Assembly: GCA_029834535.1 (NCBI GenBank)
Contig: JAQMWT010000331.1
Coordinates: 82,658 to 146,657, forward strand
Length of the DNA stretch: 64,000 nt
Origin: Chrysophaeum taylorii
Taxonomy: Eukaryota > Sar > Pelagophyceae > Pelagomonadales > Pelagomonadaceae
Direction: 5' to 3'
In this document: in pieces, positions 20,586 through 31,832 of the stretch
How positions within the stretch are numbered: the first letter of the stretch is position 1
How the letters are laid out: each line of letters starts with the position of its first letter
Program-made: the position numbers and the translations under genes
The notes under the pieces: model-generated
Seen by the model: the letters and a program-made list of their open reading frames with translations, nothing else
Database searches by the model: none
Told to the model about the DNA's origin: nothing

Positions 20586-22741
20586 ATGGAGATAAACGCA
20601 GACGTGCGTGAGGAAGAATCTCCTCCAGTTCTTCCCGCCGCCCCTGAGATAGGCCGCGAGGAAGGTGAATTAAGAGAGGCCGAGGCAGTCGACGTTGCTG
20701 ACGTGCCCCCTGATGTGCCTCCGGATACTGCCATTTTTCGCCGTTGAGTCCAGCGACTCCGGATCGTGGCGAGCGTGTTACTATTGAGCGCGGATCTGCA
20801 GCCCGATGTCGACTTCGTGAAGACCTCGAGCGGAGACGCCGCGAAAATGAACGATTAGCTGGGCGTTTTGCCCGTGAAAGGGCTGAAGCGAAAGAGGAAG
20901 CGGCTCGACGAGAAGTTGACATGCTAAATGACGCATTGCAGCAAGAGATTGAGACATCGAAGACCCTACGTGGAGAGGTTGAACGATTTCGTCGTGAACG
21001 AGATGAATTGTTAGCCGAACGTGCGCGTCGTGAGAGTAGCCGTGAACGACCCGTGAGTCGACCCGAACGGGAAACGCCCGTGAGGCCGCCTGAACCGGAA
21101 CTAACTAACTAACTAACTAACTTCGGACTTCTCCCGAGCATGGGAGCCAGGTCGGACCGGCAGGAGAGGAACACTGAAACGGGGGATGAACCTCCGCCCC
21201 GAGTCGATACGGAGACTGAGGGTAGAGCGGAAGCTGATGATGAAGGTACGAGAATTTTACGGCGATCATCGCGGGGAATATCGCAGACGGTTGCGGCCGC
21301 CTTCGAAAAGGCCAACTTGAGCCGATCCCGTCGCCCCACTTCCAGTTTGAAGCCTGATAACTTCAAGCTCGTCATCGACGGCCGAGACCAACGGCAATTT
21401 AATTTGGATTCGGCGGCGATGATGCATACTTTAGCAGATGACCATTACTCGGTCGAGAAATTACGTTACTTGCTACCTGTGCATCTGCGGGACACCGTTG
21501 CACCAATTTTTGAGGAACACTTGCAGAAATACGAGGAGCTCTGCGATGAGCTACCACACGGTCCGTCGTTTTACTTGAAATTATATACTGACGACGAAGA
21601 GCATGGAGTCTCGGTTCGTCGTATCCGTCGTCTTAACGAGACGTATTGCGACAAGATTTTGGATTATTTTAGATCGACTTGCCGACCTCCGCGCACGCAG
21701 CAGGAGCTGCTTGACAAGCTGCGGAAGGTCACCCAGGCTTCAGTTCCGAAGAAGTCTGGGGGGCGCCACGTCCAAACGTATTGTACCAGATTCCAATCTG
21801 AAGCCTTGGAGTTTTGTTCCGTGTCCAGCCGCACGATGGATGATGTCGATATCCTCGACCAGCTTATCAGTGGATTGACGTCCAAGGAGCTGAGGACCCG
21901 TGTGCGGACTATGAGGAGCGGACATCCTGATAGTTACATGACTTTTAAGTCGATGGTAGCGCTTATTACGCGGCTCGAGAACGACTTACGAAAGTTGATG
22001 GAGGAGGAGAAGGACCAAGGCCAACCTAATCCGAAATCGAATAAACCGCCGCGAGGGCGGGGAGTTCGAGCTATGGCCTCCGATCAACAAGCCAAGCAAG
22101 ATGCGGATAAACCGTCTGGGAATACGGATCCGATGATCTTACGAGATCCTTTTTTGTGGGGCAAGAGAACGTGCCCGCACTGTGGGTTCTTCTGGACCAC
22201 CCATGATGAAGATGAACACGGAAATCGCGTAGTTTGCAACCGCGATCCGGATCGTTACTACTGTGCAATGTGGAAGCGAATTCGTAAGCAGAAGAAGCAG
22301 CCCATATCGCGGTCCGATTGGGCGAAGCGTGATGATGCATCTCGTGCGAACGCCACGCACGGATCGGAGCCTTCTAATGAAATTCAAACGGCCCTCACCG
22401 ATCTTGGAACCACAATGGCGACCATGGTGAGCGAGGTCAGAAGCATCAAGGATACTACGTCGTTTTCTACACGACAGCGAGACGGACGATCACCTTCTAG
22501 ACGATCGTCACGCCGACATCGAAGCCAGAGCCATTATCGAAAAGCCCATAGTGCTCAAGACAGCCCGAGTCCTTGCCGTCACCGGAGCTCTAGTCGCAAT
22601 TCGCGCCTGCGCCGACGTCATCGACATTACGATGACGAGTATGACGGAGGCAGATATCAGGATAGTTCGGGACATTCGAGCGCATCTTTCGCGTTCCAAT
22701 CTTTATGCGACGCGCCGCCAATGTCGGGGGTTGTCTTTTAG
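20586..22741 (+). pseudogene. Gypsy-1 gag
   Basis: An ATG at 20586 opens 53 codons of acidic, Pro-rich protein. A shift at the T5 run near 20734 leads into a basic/acidic coiled coil (ERRRRENERLAGRFARERAE) that is cut by a SINE fragment at 21101-21170. The main gag body is open from there to 22741: FKLVIDGRDQRQF, LRYLLPVHLRDTVAPIFEEH and RTMRSGHPDSYMTFKSMV match gypsy-2 gag. A putative zinc finger at ~22170-22235 has the layout CPHC-x6-H-x4-H-x5-C rather than a classical CCHC knuckle. An Arg/Ser-rich tail follows. Gag binds element RNA and forms the particle. Confidence 0.75.
21101..21170 (-). mobile_element. Truncated SINE-like retroposon (3' end only)
   Basis: CTAACTAACTAACTAACTAAC followed by TTCGGACTTCTCCCGAGCATGG is the reverse complement of the (GTTA)n-tailed ends of the copies near 24.0, 24.5 and 28.0 kb. 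Only the terminal ~70 bp is present. It sits inside gag. Confidence 0.7.
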
Positions 22742-23480
22742 ACTCTCCGATGATGTTGCCGATGTCGCTGCGACGAGCAGCCATCGTTTGCAACAGGAGC
22801 AACATACCACCAACGCTCGGATCGTTCGGTGGCCTTCTACATCGTAATGTGGAAACAATGTCAGATGCTACTTGGGATTCTCCGCACTACTGGGGAGACT
22901 CAGATTCGGAGACTGACGAACCCATGCCGCAGGTTCCAGTGTTCCCCCATTCGTCAATGTGCATGTCTTGCAGGGCAGTTCACGATGATGACGTTAGACC
23001 TTTCGAGTTGACGTCGGGGACGACGTCTTCTTTTCCTACGGGGCCCCCCGAGACCGTTTTAGCCGTTTTAGCCGATGTTCTAGCCGATACCGTTTTAGTC
23101 GCAGCAGAGCAGACCACAGCGGCGCCGATGGAGGAGAAGTTGACGGGAATGTCCGATTTGATGGACGAGAAACGACGATTACCAGAAGCTCCTATGCCTT
23201 CCGATTTCCAACCGATGCGCCGGGGACGGCTCATGTTTTTTCTGCTGCCCCCCCCCGACAATCAAAAGTGGACGTTCCGCCGGATCCTGAACCTGACCAG
23301 GAGCCGAAAGTAAGGAGCGAGCCGAATGTGCGCGTCAAAGGTGAAAAGATCAATAAGAGCCACCCTGAGGTGAGGTTCAAATACGAAGAAAAGCTCAATG
23401 TGCCATGGAAGGATGCACCGCGCGGACCTTCGATGCGGGCGTGTACCGTTACCCGATTCCCGAGCACGTCAAGACAATGA
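22705..23480 (+). pseudogene. Gypsy-1 gag-pol linker with PR and MTase deleted
   Basis: The region codes in part for LTSGTTSSFPTGPPETV, matching the gypsy-2 segment near 42990-43035. After ~200 bp it passes through GCTGCCCCCCCCC at ~23244 straight into the DPEPDQEPKVRSEPNVRVKG linker, which in gypsy-2 lies after the methyltransferase at ~46000. Protease and MTase are therefore absent. Here the linker reads continuously into KYEEKLNVPWKDAP, showing the ancestral frame. Confidence 0.7.
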
Positions 23481-23668
23481 TGCGATGAAAGTCGTAATTC
23501 CGACGAAGGAAGAAGCGAGAAGGTTGTTCGAGATCTAGGAATTCCCGACAACCCGCATCTGGATGATGATGCGAAGATGATGTTGAGCCATTGGCGTGCA
23601 ATACGCGTGGGCTTCCTTCTTTTATCGATTATGAGACCCGTGCACTCGCCACCGGTTTCTCTACGCTT

Positions 23669-24035
23669 ACCCTTACCCTGATCGCCGACTACGGTTGCGT
23701 GGAGGACGGTGCCTCAGAAATCCTGAGCCTTGCGAAGGGCATCCGCCCTCCCCCCGGCGTCGGTTGGAACCATTAGCCCCGGGCGGGCGGTTGGCAGCCG
23801 GAAGTTCGCAGTGGGACGGGGTATGGCCGGGGGGCGGAATACGGGAAGGTTATCGACGAGTTTGTTGTCAGTCACAATCGCGGTCTCCTCGTCGCATGGC
23901 GACAAGCTTGATGGTCACTCCGCGACCGACCTTTCGCGCTCCCGTCTACAGGCCCGTGATTCCGGGCTGGCTTCTGTCGGTCCGGCCATGGCTCCCATGC
24001 TCGGAGAGGTCTTTCTGAAGTTTAGTTAGTTAGTT
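23669..24035 (+). mobile_element. SINE-like retroposon, copy 1
   Basis: A 367-bp insert between GTTTCTCTACGCTT and AAAGACGCAAACCC of gypsy-1, where gypsy-2 is uninterrupted. It starts ACCCTTACCCTGATCGCCG and ends TTTAGTTAGTTAGTTA. It has no coding potential and no clear pol III A/B boxes. Confidence 0.75.
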
Positions 24036-24185
24036 AAAGACGCAAACCCACGACCGATCAAGATGACGCCAATAGGTGACGCCAGCAAAGCTCGAGTGTC
24101 TCAGAAAGCAGATCAGTGAGTGGTGTCGCGATGGAGTCATCCGACCGGCGAACTCTCCGTGGGGATTTCCTGTACTGATGCTGCC

Positions 24186-24545
24186 TTATCCCTTACCCTG
24201 ATCGCCGACTGCGGTTGCGATGGAAGACAGTGCCTCATGAATCCTGAGCCTTGCGAGGGCATCCGCCCTCCCGGCGTTGGTGGCACCATTTCGCCTCACG
24301 GGCGGGCCGGTGGCAGCCGGAACGTCGCAGTGGGACTGGGGTATGGCCGGGGGGCGAAGACGGAAGGTTATCGACGAGTTGGTTGTCAGTCACATCGCGG
24401 TCTCCTCGTCGTATGGCGACAAGCTTGAGGTCACTCTCCGCGCGACCGCCCTTTCGGCGCTCGACACCTCTACAGGCCCGTGTTCCGACTGGCTTCTGTC
24501 GGTCCGGATGGCTCCATGCTCGGGAGGGTCTGAAGTTAGTTAGTA
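24186..24545 (+). mobile_element. SINE-like retroposon, copy 2, with TSD
   Basis: A 360-bp copy of the same family (TTATCCCTTACCCTGATCGCC to GTTAGTTAGTA). It is flanked by a direct GCTGCC duplication at 24180-24185 and 24546-24551. Removing it restores colinearity with gypsy-2 (GATGCT...AAGAAGGGAGC). Confidence 0.8.
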
Positions 24546-26743
24546 GCTGCCTAAGAAGGGAGCGAGGCCGGGACGTCGAATGCTTTTCGTGCTGCCGTTG
24601 ACTTGCGTCAGCTCATGATCAGCTGGTCAATGACAGTGGCCGAATATTCGTCAAGATGATGCTTTGGCTTTTCTTGCCATGCCGCCGTTGGCGGACGTGC
24701 ATTGATATTCGATGGGTTATCATAACTTACGTTTGGATGCCGCTGCTCAGGGCGACGTCCGTTACTATGGTTAGTCCACTTGGAGCCCATAGTTTTCTTG
24801 CGCTTGCCTCTAGGAGTAAAAAACAGCAGGAGCTCTCTTTTGTAAGCAGATGGCTAGCGATTTGTCCACACGGATGTATAAGGACTTGGTCGCGTTTTGT
24901 CGACGATATTATGATGGGATCGGATGAACTCCATCGACATTACAAGTTTTGATTGAAGTGTTGTGCCATTTAGCACAGCGAGGATATAGTGGACGAACTT
25001 CGAAGTTCCCTCCACCTCATCGAGGTGAAATCGAGTTTTTGGGACATATTTCGACTCCGGAAGGCTTGAAGCCGAATCCCAAGACGTTAGAAGCGTTGCA
25101 GCAGATGCCGATTCCCGGTACGTTGCCCATACGTCCCCGAAGACCCATATTCGATCTTTCATTGGTATGAGCAACTATTGCCGCCGATATGTGATGAATT
25201 ATTCGAAGATTGTGGAGCCGCTTAGGCGATTGTGTCTTGAAGGCGTTAAGTTTGAGTGGACGCCTGAGTGCCAAAAAACATGGGACACGATCATCGAAGC
25301 TTTGGTGGATTCTCGTGGAGTTTATCATCCTGACTACGATCTTCCTTTTCAGATCCGCTCGGATGCTTCCAAGGATGGTCTGGGTGCGTATCTTTTTCAG
25401 CTCGTGTAAATCAAGGACGAAACCGGCAAGGTGACACGAGAGGAACGAGCACTTGAGTATTGGAGCCGAGCTGGCCGAAAGATATGCGGAACTATGAGCC
25501 TCGCCGGCTAGAGCTCCGGGCAGTTATTCTTTATCTTGAGCATTTCCGCTCTTATATTGAAGGTCACAAGACGATCCTTGAAAGAGATCATCGCAACTTG
25601 ACGTTTTTACGAAAGGCGAAGCACTCGTCTGGGCAGTTGGCTCGATGGGCGATGCGGCTCGCCAATTTTGATCCTGAATTGGGTTACAAGCCAGGGAAGT
25701 CGCCGGGAATGAGCATCCCTGACTGTCTCTCTCGCAATCCTATAGATCATGTCATCGAGACGGACGAGTTTGGTGAACCCTCGAACCACGCGTATCTAGT
25801 GTGCCAAGAACTCCTCGTCTGTGATGATGAAGGAGTACCTTTACCTGGGTGCCATGTCATTCTGTCGTTTGTTACGACTGAGTTGCCTGTGGAGGAAGAG
25901 GAGGAAGACCTCGATGATCCGATGCAATTGGTCACGTCTCATGCTACGAAACAACGTCAGAAGCAACGACTTCAGACCCAGCTTAGTATTTTCCGTGATG
26001 CCGATGATTACCAAGAGTACATCGACAAGATTCCGATAATTTGACTTTGAAGAGATAGCCAAAGAGCAGATCACTGATGCTACTTGCGAGGACATTTCGT
26101 TATCGCATGGCACAGGGCCATTCTCTTCGTCGGTACGGAGCCAATTATCGCTATCGAGTGGTGAAAGGAGTTCTCTACCGTGCCGCACCGACTTGCACGA
26201 TGATAGTCGCACCCCGAACTTTACGGACGCGTATCATCCGATTGTACATGACACACCTCTCAATGGTGGTCATATGGGTCGTCAAAGTACAGTGCAGTCG
26301 ATACTTGAACGTTTTTGGTGGCCTCATATGTCTAATGAGGTGGGTGCTTACATTGCTAGTTGCATAGTGTGCAAGAAAGCTGGTACGCCTGAACCAAAGA
26401 GAGCAGGTCTGCTTCAGCAACCGGTGTATGATGGTGATTGTGTCGTCCTTTGTATGGATTGTTTGGACCTTTTGCCAGCTGTTTTCCTAGATTGCTGTGT
26501 CCCGAGACTATCTCATCGTATTTCTTTTTTGACCCATTTTCCCATTTCTCGATTCTTGACGTACTACACCATAAGACTGCTGAGTCAATCCTCGAGTCTT
26601 TTGTCGCGTCAATCCTCGAGTCTTTTGTCGCGAATATATTACTCAAAGGTTATCTACCTCAGAGGATTCGTACCGACAATGGGAAAGAGTTCGTCAACAA
26701 GTTGATGGGAGAGTTTTGTCATCTTTTCGATGTTCGGTATAGT

Positions 26744-27058
26744 TGCAGAGCATTTAGCAAGCAGTGGTAAGTCACCTGGGAAACCATCCCGTCTCATCGT
26801 GAACGTCTGGAAGGTTAATTCGGGGAATGGAAGGTTATGTTCCCTATATCCTCAGAACCACGACAGGCGGCATCTAGAACTACACGAGAAAGGTTAAGTG
26901 TGTAGTGCTACATACCTCGGGACGCGCTAGACCATGATGATGAGCGTCGGCACAAATCAGAGGACTATTAGATTGTGTAGAAAGGGAGAAGAAAGGGCAA
27001 GGAAGAGATCACGTTCTCAACGGACGGATAAGGGTAAGAGGCAGCAGACTTCTCTGCA
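26744..27058 (-). repeat. Copia-1 3' LTR
   Basis: A 315-bp sequence with perfect 7-bp inverted ends TGCAGAG / CTCTGCA. The first ~265 bp (plus-strand order) are repeated at 39250-39520 next to the PBS. It cuts the gypsy-1 integrase ORF. Confidence 0.85.
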
Positions 27059-27071
27059 CCCCCTCGAGATG
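27059..27071 (-). promoter_or_regulatory. Copia-1 polypurine tract
   Basis: On the minus strand CATCTCGAGGGGG lies immediately upstream of the TGCAGAG start of the 3' LTR, the position of the plus-strand primer. Confidence 0.65.
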
Positions 27072-27188
27072 TCTTAAGCGCAAGGTGCGACTGTAGAGCA
27101 TCTCTTGAGAAAGATGATGATGAAGAAGAAAACAAAGGAAAGGAAGGAGAATACAGTCTTGATGGTCGCAGAGGTCACATAAGAGGCA

Positions 27189-29898
27189 TCAAGAGTATAA
27201 CAGGGTGTCTTCGGGCTTGGACTTGGTGGAGCTGAGAGTCGACTTGGCGCTTTTGAACAGAGCATTACGAAACACAGGTACGACAGACGGTGTGTTAAAG
27301 CTATCTGAGGTGGTGGACGTTACTGGTTCGAGAGTATCGGTATCGTCTTCGTCAGCTTCTGCTGTCAGGCGGTGAACGCCAATAGTAGACTGGTGTGGTA
27401 CCATACGAAACGTGAGTGCAAGTAAAGCATTCAGTAGGGATGGCACTAGTGAGTCAAGTTGTAGGGTGTCCAGTTGGTTTTCCAAAAAGTTGGACTCAGC
27501 GAACGGATCCGAGAGGATAGAAGGGTCTTCCGATTCACATGCGAAGGGTGTGCTTTGAATACACGAGAGCAAATTATCACGCAGACGATGGAGGTGATCG
27601 TCCGGGGAGGAATGGTTGGCGGCATTACCCCTTACCCTGATCGCCGACCGCATGGTTGCGATGGAGGACGGTGCCTCATGAATCCTGAGCCTTGCGAGGG
27701 CATCCGCCTCCCGGCGTAGGTTGGCACCTATTCGCCTCTCGGGCGGGCCGGTTGGCAGCCGGACGTTCGCAGTGGGACGGGGTATGGCCGGGGGCGCAGA
27801 CGGAAGGTTATCGACGATTTGGTTGGTCAGTGCACATCGCGGTTCCCTCGTCGCATGGCGACAAGCTTGATGATCACTCTCCGCCGACCCACCTTTCGGC
27901 GCCCCTCGTCTACAGGCCCGTGATTCCGGACTGGCTTCTGTCGGTCCGGCTGGCTCCATGCTCGGGAGAGGTCTGGAAGTTAGTTAGTTAGTATATGGTC
28001 ATGAGTGTTAGCGTTAAGCGAGACACGACGGCGGCTGTGATCTACACGAACAGTGTTACAAGCAACACGTGCTGATTGGCTGTAGGAGGAAAGAGCCGGA
28101 TTGTGTAGGGAGGGGTAATGAAGCAATGGCTCCTGTATATCGTAAGGCAGATAGATTCTCAGCTTGCGCAGGGCTAAGTTTACCTTGCGAAATATAGGCG
28201 AAGACAGAGTATCTAGTGTCGCCTTTTCTCAGAGCCTGACAGCATCAGGCGAGGCAGAAGACAGCAGGTTGTTTGCGAGTAAAGACATCTTCTTCGTCAG
28301 CTTCTGTGATGAGGTGGAGAACACAAAGCAGCAGTTGTGGTACCATACGAGTGAGGTCTTCAGTACCATGCTTTGAAGTAGGTGGTTGATTTCGGTTTAG
28401 GAGTGCAAGGATCTTGATTCGGCGAAGTAAGGTGGGACCGACCATTACACCAAGAGTGGTGGTGAACGTCCGGGAGATGAATGAACGGGCGATCGTCCTG
28501 TTGGTTGGATGGAGAGCGCTACCGGCTTGAGGTGCGTCGGCCAGGCGTGCGCGAGGAAGAAGGTGCCCTGAGCATCACGGCTTGCAGTAGAGGGAAAGTC
28601 CGCGCTGTGAAATCGGTGACGGTTCTGAGCGGGTTGGGCAGGCGACGGACAGGCGATGTTGTGGAACTCGTTTGTTGCGACGCTTTGCAAGACTTTCCAG
28701 AAGTCGTGTGCGCAGTGGCAGTTTCAACGAGGCATGTCAACACCTTGTGCAAGTGGGTGATTTTCGTGTTGCAGGAAGTCTTGATGTTCTGCCGGAGTAT
28801 GTGGGAGAGATCCAGAAGTGATGGCGTTTGTCTGAGGATGATACGTAGTCGTCAAGGTGTTGTGCCCACGATTGGATAACAGTATGAATCACATGGTGGT
28901 ATTTGGTGGGCTTGAACATAGCCTGAGTTTTACGAGCTTGTGTTCGCTCGAGCGTTACAAGAAAGTTAAGATGCTCCAGGTGCATCTGAGTAATAAGCCG
29001 AAGATCCAGTGCCAATGGCAGTTGAGTGGTGGAATCTGTGGCTGCATCGGTTACTGATAAGACTAAATGAGCAAGTGACGAATATTGCGTTAGACTGCTA
29101 GTCAAGAGAGTATGTAGCTCCTTTGGCAAATGATACGTGCGTATGATGGTTGCGCGTATATGACCAGCTGAGCACCCATCACAGGAGGGTTGGAAGGAAG
29201 TAGCATTACGTGCACATACGTTAGGTTGTATGGGCGCCTGATCGGTGTTGTGACAAGCACAACAAATGTTAGTGGTGATAGTTGAGATGGGGATGTGACC
29301 ATTCTTCTTGTGGTCATCTGTGTTGAGGTGACTCAGCACTTCAGTGGGGAGTAAGAAATGTAGGCTGCCCCAAATCGTTGAGGCATTGCGTACAGTAGGA
29401 TGACAGGATGAAACGTTCACGTTTGGGGCCTCTGTAGCAGCCAATAGAAGTAATAGCAGGAGCAGCTTCCCAAAATGTAGTAATGGGTAGGCGCATGGAT
29501 ATGAATGTCGTTAGTTCCACAAACAGTAAAGAGTCAGCAGATTCATATATCGAGTTGAGTGCCGTAGAGATTTCCGCTCGCATAACAGAAGAGAGAAAGG
29601 GCGTAGCAGGAGTACGGAAGCTCTCAGAAGAGAGAATCCTCGTTCAATCAGGGCAAAATCCATGTTGAGGCCATCCTGGAGTGTTAGGGATTGTAGTAAA
29701 ACAGGTTCAGCTGGTGTCGGTGAGACAGTAGCAGCCTGGGAGGTAGTAGGAGTGACAGTGGTTATGGGTTGTCGCTTTTGAACAACATGGGAGAAGGCTC
29801 GGCCGTGGAGAGCGAGCGTGGAATTGTCCTTCGAACGACTGGAGATGCCACGGCCACGGCCACGGGAGTGCCAAGAAAAAGACATGAGCGACACTCAC
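27189..29898 (-). pseudogene. Copia-1 ORF3, unknown protein downstream of RNase H
   Basis: Between RT and the PPT lie frame pieces at 29894-29511, 29583-29341, 29444-28737 and, past a SINE, ~27600-27189. The first piece is basic and RG-rich (SRGRGRGISSRS). The second and third share order with copia-2 at 62340-62660: SLLFVELTTF...AAPAI then NICCACHNTDQAP, against TEFVDNVQYL...NAPAI then VTCNKCYNKVDAP, a CxxC motif. A ~130-bp acidic segment (RMVPH...TAEADEDD) appears twice, near 27340-27430 and 28270-28400. I do not recognise the family. An env-like or accessory role is possible; no membrane segment is obvious. Confidence 0.5.
27626..27993 (+). mobile_element. SINE-like retroposon, copy 3
   Basis: A 368-bp copy starting ACCCCTTACCCTGATCGCCG and ending AAGTTAGTTAGTTAG, inserted in copia-1 ORF3. 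It supplies the N-terminal half of a spurious 256-codon minus-strand ORF. Confidence 0.75.
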
Positions 29899-29989
29899 AC
29901 GACACTTACAAAAAAATGTGGCAAAAGAAGGAAAGGCCAGGGCTAGTTTGCTAGTTTAACGACGTTGCGGTCACTAGGGTTAGGCATCT

Positions 29990-31768
29990 TCAATCCTGTA
30001 AAGGATTGTCGTCAGAGGCATGATGCATACCGAGTAGAGAACGAAAAGTGGAGAACTCAGCAGCAAGTGGCTTTGTAAAACCATCCGCCACGTTCAGCTT
30101 GCCGGGAACATGATGGACTCGTATTTTCTGTAGCGAGATGTACTCACGGATTTTAAACCATCTGGTCGACAGTGCCTTGGATCGAGAGGACCCATCTGGG
30201 TTATTAGAGGTGTGAACAGCGGCAGCATTGTCAGACAAGAGAGGTAGGCTTCTGATGAAGCGCATATCTTCAGCAATTGGGTTGTCATTGTCATCGAAGT
30301 CAACAGGGTCAGCGGTGTTCTCACCATTAGCATTGTTGACGTAGAAGGTGGGGTTGACGACAAAGGAGAGTTCCAACAGCAGCTTGCGTAGCCAAACAGC
30401 TTCATCAGCACAAATACTGAGGGCAATCAACTCAGCTTCGTGAGTTGAGCAGGAGACAATCGGTTGAAGTTTGCTTTTCCAACCAATAAGGCAGTTGAAA
30501 AGATAGAAGACAAACCCGGTGGTAGATTTCCTATCTTCCTGTGCTAAGGAAGGGGCATTGTCAGCGTCAACCATGGCAACTAAGGGGTCAAACTGTCCAG
30601 TAGATACATCCTGCGGTTGGTAGTCGACCACAGTGGATAGATCAATTCGATTAGCGGAGACAGTGCGAAGGTGAGCTTCAATGGCATTACCTTTAGGATG
30701 GAACCAGAGGCGAAGTGAGCGGTTTTCCGGCTTCTTGAGGTAGCGAAGCAAATGCTCTAGCATTTGGACGTGAACATACGTGGGTGCATGCATACCACGC
30801 GAACATCTGCCCAAGGCTTGCGAGAAGTCAGGTCTGCAGGCAACTTGCATGAACACCAGCTTGCCAAGGAGGGTGGCAAAGTGCGAATTGATGTACAACT
30901 CTGTTTCAGAGCTGGGAGTGCCATCTTTATACTTGAAGGACGATGACATAGGATATTTAAGCGGGGTCAGTTGCTGCAAGACTGGGTGATCAGCGAAGAG
31001 TTCATCCAGCTTGGCTTGCACATCCAGAGAAATGGAGCCGTCAGATGTGCGACACACACGCATGCCTAGGAGGGTATGGACAGGTTCAAACTGCTCTACA
31101 GCATACCGTTTGTGGAGGGCATCCTGTAATTCAGTACGAAGAGGGTCGTCATTGGACACAATAACAATGTCGTCTACAGACAGACTGCATACGACGAACT
31201 TAGCATGTGCGGATACTCGAGCATATAGGCAAGAGTCCGAATGCAGGCGTTTGTAGCCAAGGCTACGGAAGAAGCCGTCTATCTCTTTGTTCCAAAGGGA
31301 TGGTGATTGCCGAAGTCCATAAAGTGACTTCAGCAGTTTCGGTAGACGTCGGCCCTTGTACTTAGCGTCATCGGGGTCGATAAGCTTGATGCCGTCTGGT
31401 AACTGAACATAGACATTGGCATCGATGTCAGACTGAACGAAGGCGTTCGGGACGTCTGCATGGTAGACAGGCAATTGCTTGTATGCTGCAATAGCTAGTA
31501 GTACCCGGATTGCGGTCATGGTGGCCATGGGGCTGAAGGTACCAAAGAAATCGGCGCCAAGAGATGCTAGGAAGCCACGTAGTACGAGGCGAGCCTTGTG
31601 CTTAACGTATTTGCCTGCAGAGTCTGTTTTAATCTTCAGCACCATCTTGCTGTCAATAGGACGAGAGACACCGTCGGGTAAGGAAAGTTTGAAGCAGCCA
31701 AAGCGGATAATGTCGTGGAGTTCCTTGGCGATGGCCTTGAGGTAGGCGTGCCTGTTTTCAGGCGACAA
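29990..31768 (-). CDS. Copia-1 reverse transcriptase / RNase H
   Basis: A 592-codon open frame that extends further upstream without a firm start, since RT is released from a polyprotein. Catalytic motifs are DVPNAFVQ (Asp ~105) and SVDDIVI (Asp 199-200, replacing YVDD). The copia signatures ARLVLRGF, SLYGLRQSP and LLGMRVCR are present. RNase H follows with VDADNAPS (Asp ~401), DRKSTTGF, THEAELIAL and the end HVPGKLNVADGFTKPL. It copies element RNA to DNA and removes the RNA strand. All catalytic residues are present, unlike the frameshifted copia-2 homologue. After its TGA, the same frame reads a further TATSLN then a stop at ~29955. Confidence 0.95.
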   Translation of the reverse strand: MSPENRHAYLKAIAKELHDIIRFGCFKLSLPDGVSRPIDSKMVLKIKTDSAGKYVKHKARLVLRGFLASLGADFFGTFSPMATMTAIRVLLAIAAYKQLPVYHADVPNAFVQSDIDANVYVQLPDGIKLIDPDDAKYKGRRLPKLLKSLYGLRQSPSLWNKEIDGFFRSLGYKRLHSDSCLYARVSAHAKFVVCSLSVDDIVIVSNDDPLRTELQDALHKRYAVEQFEPVHTLLGMRVCRTSDGSISLDVQAKLDELFADHPVLQQLTPLKYPMSSSFKYKDGTPSSETELYINSHFATLLGKLVFMQVACRPDFSQALGRCSRGMHAPTYVHVQMLEHLLRYLKKPENRSLRLWFHPKGNAIEAHLRTVSANRIDLSTVVDYQPQDVSTGQFDPLVAMVDADNAPSLAQEDRKSTTGFVFYLFNCLIGWKSKLQPIVSCSTHEAELIALSICADEAVWLRKLLLELSFVVNPTFYVNNANGENTADPVDFDDNDNPIAEDMRFIRSLPLLSDNAAAVHTSNNPDGSSRSKALSTRWFKIREYISLQKIRVHHVPGKLNVADGFTKPLAAEFSTFRSLLGMHHASDDNPLQD

Positions 31769-31832
31769 ACCGTGGAGGCACTTAAGTTTATATTCGTCAA
31801 TGGAAACGTCCGCTTCTTGGACCTTATATTCG

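Larger units (their letters stand above)
19836..26743 (+). mobile_element. Gypsy-1: decayed Ty3/gypsy element, 3' end missing
   Basis: It starts with an LTR related to that of gypsy-2, followed by a candidate PBS, gag, and a heavily frameshifted pol colinear with gypsy-2. Relative to gypsy-2 it lacks ~2.9 kb covering protease and methyltransferase. It carries two full-length SINE-like insertions in pol and a truncated one in gag. It ends in the integrase core, just after the KEFVNKLMGEFCHLFDVRY segment, where the copia-1 LTR starts. The rest of gypsy-1 is not found elsewhere in the window. Confidence 0.85.
23481..26743 (+). pseudogene. Gypsy-1 pol remnant (RT, RNase H, integrase)
   Basis: Nucleotide order follows gypsy-2 pol with many frameshifts. 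Recognisable parts are RT around 24600-24960 ([15 protein letters not shown]-like), an RT/RNase H connection at 25167-25409, RNase H at 25460-25760 (ERDHRNLTFLRKAKHSSGQL), the integrase zinc region near 26230-26400 and the integrase core RTDNGKEFVNKLMGEFCHLF at 26660-26730. SINE insertions split the start of RT. It stops abruptly at 26743. Not functional. Confidence 0.8.

Noticed and set aside
27560-27959. N-terminal half of a 256-codon minus-strand ORF
   Set aside because: It is antisense SINE sequence fused by chance to copia-1 ORF3.
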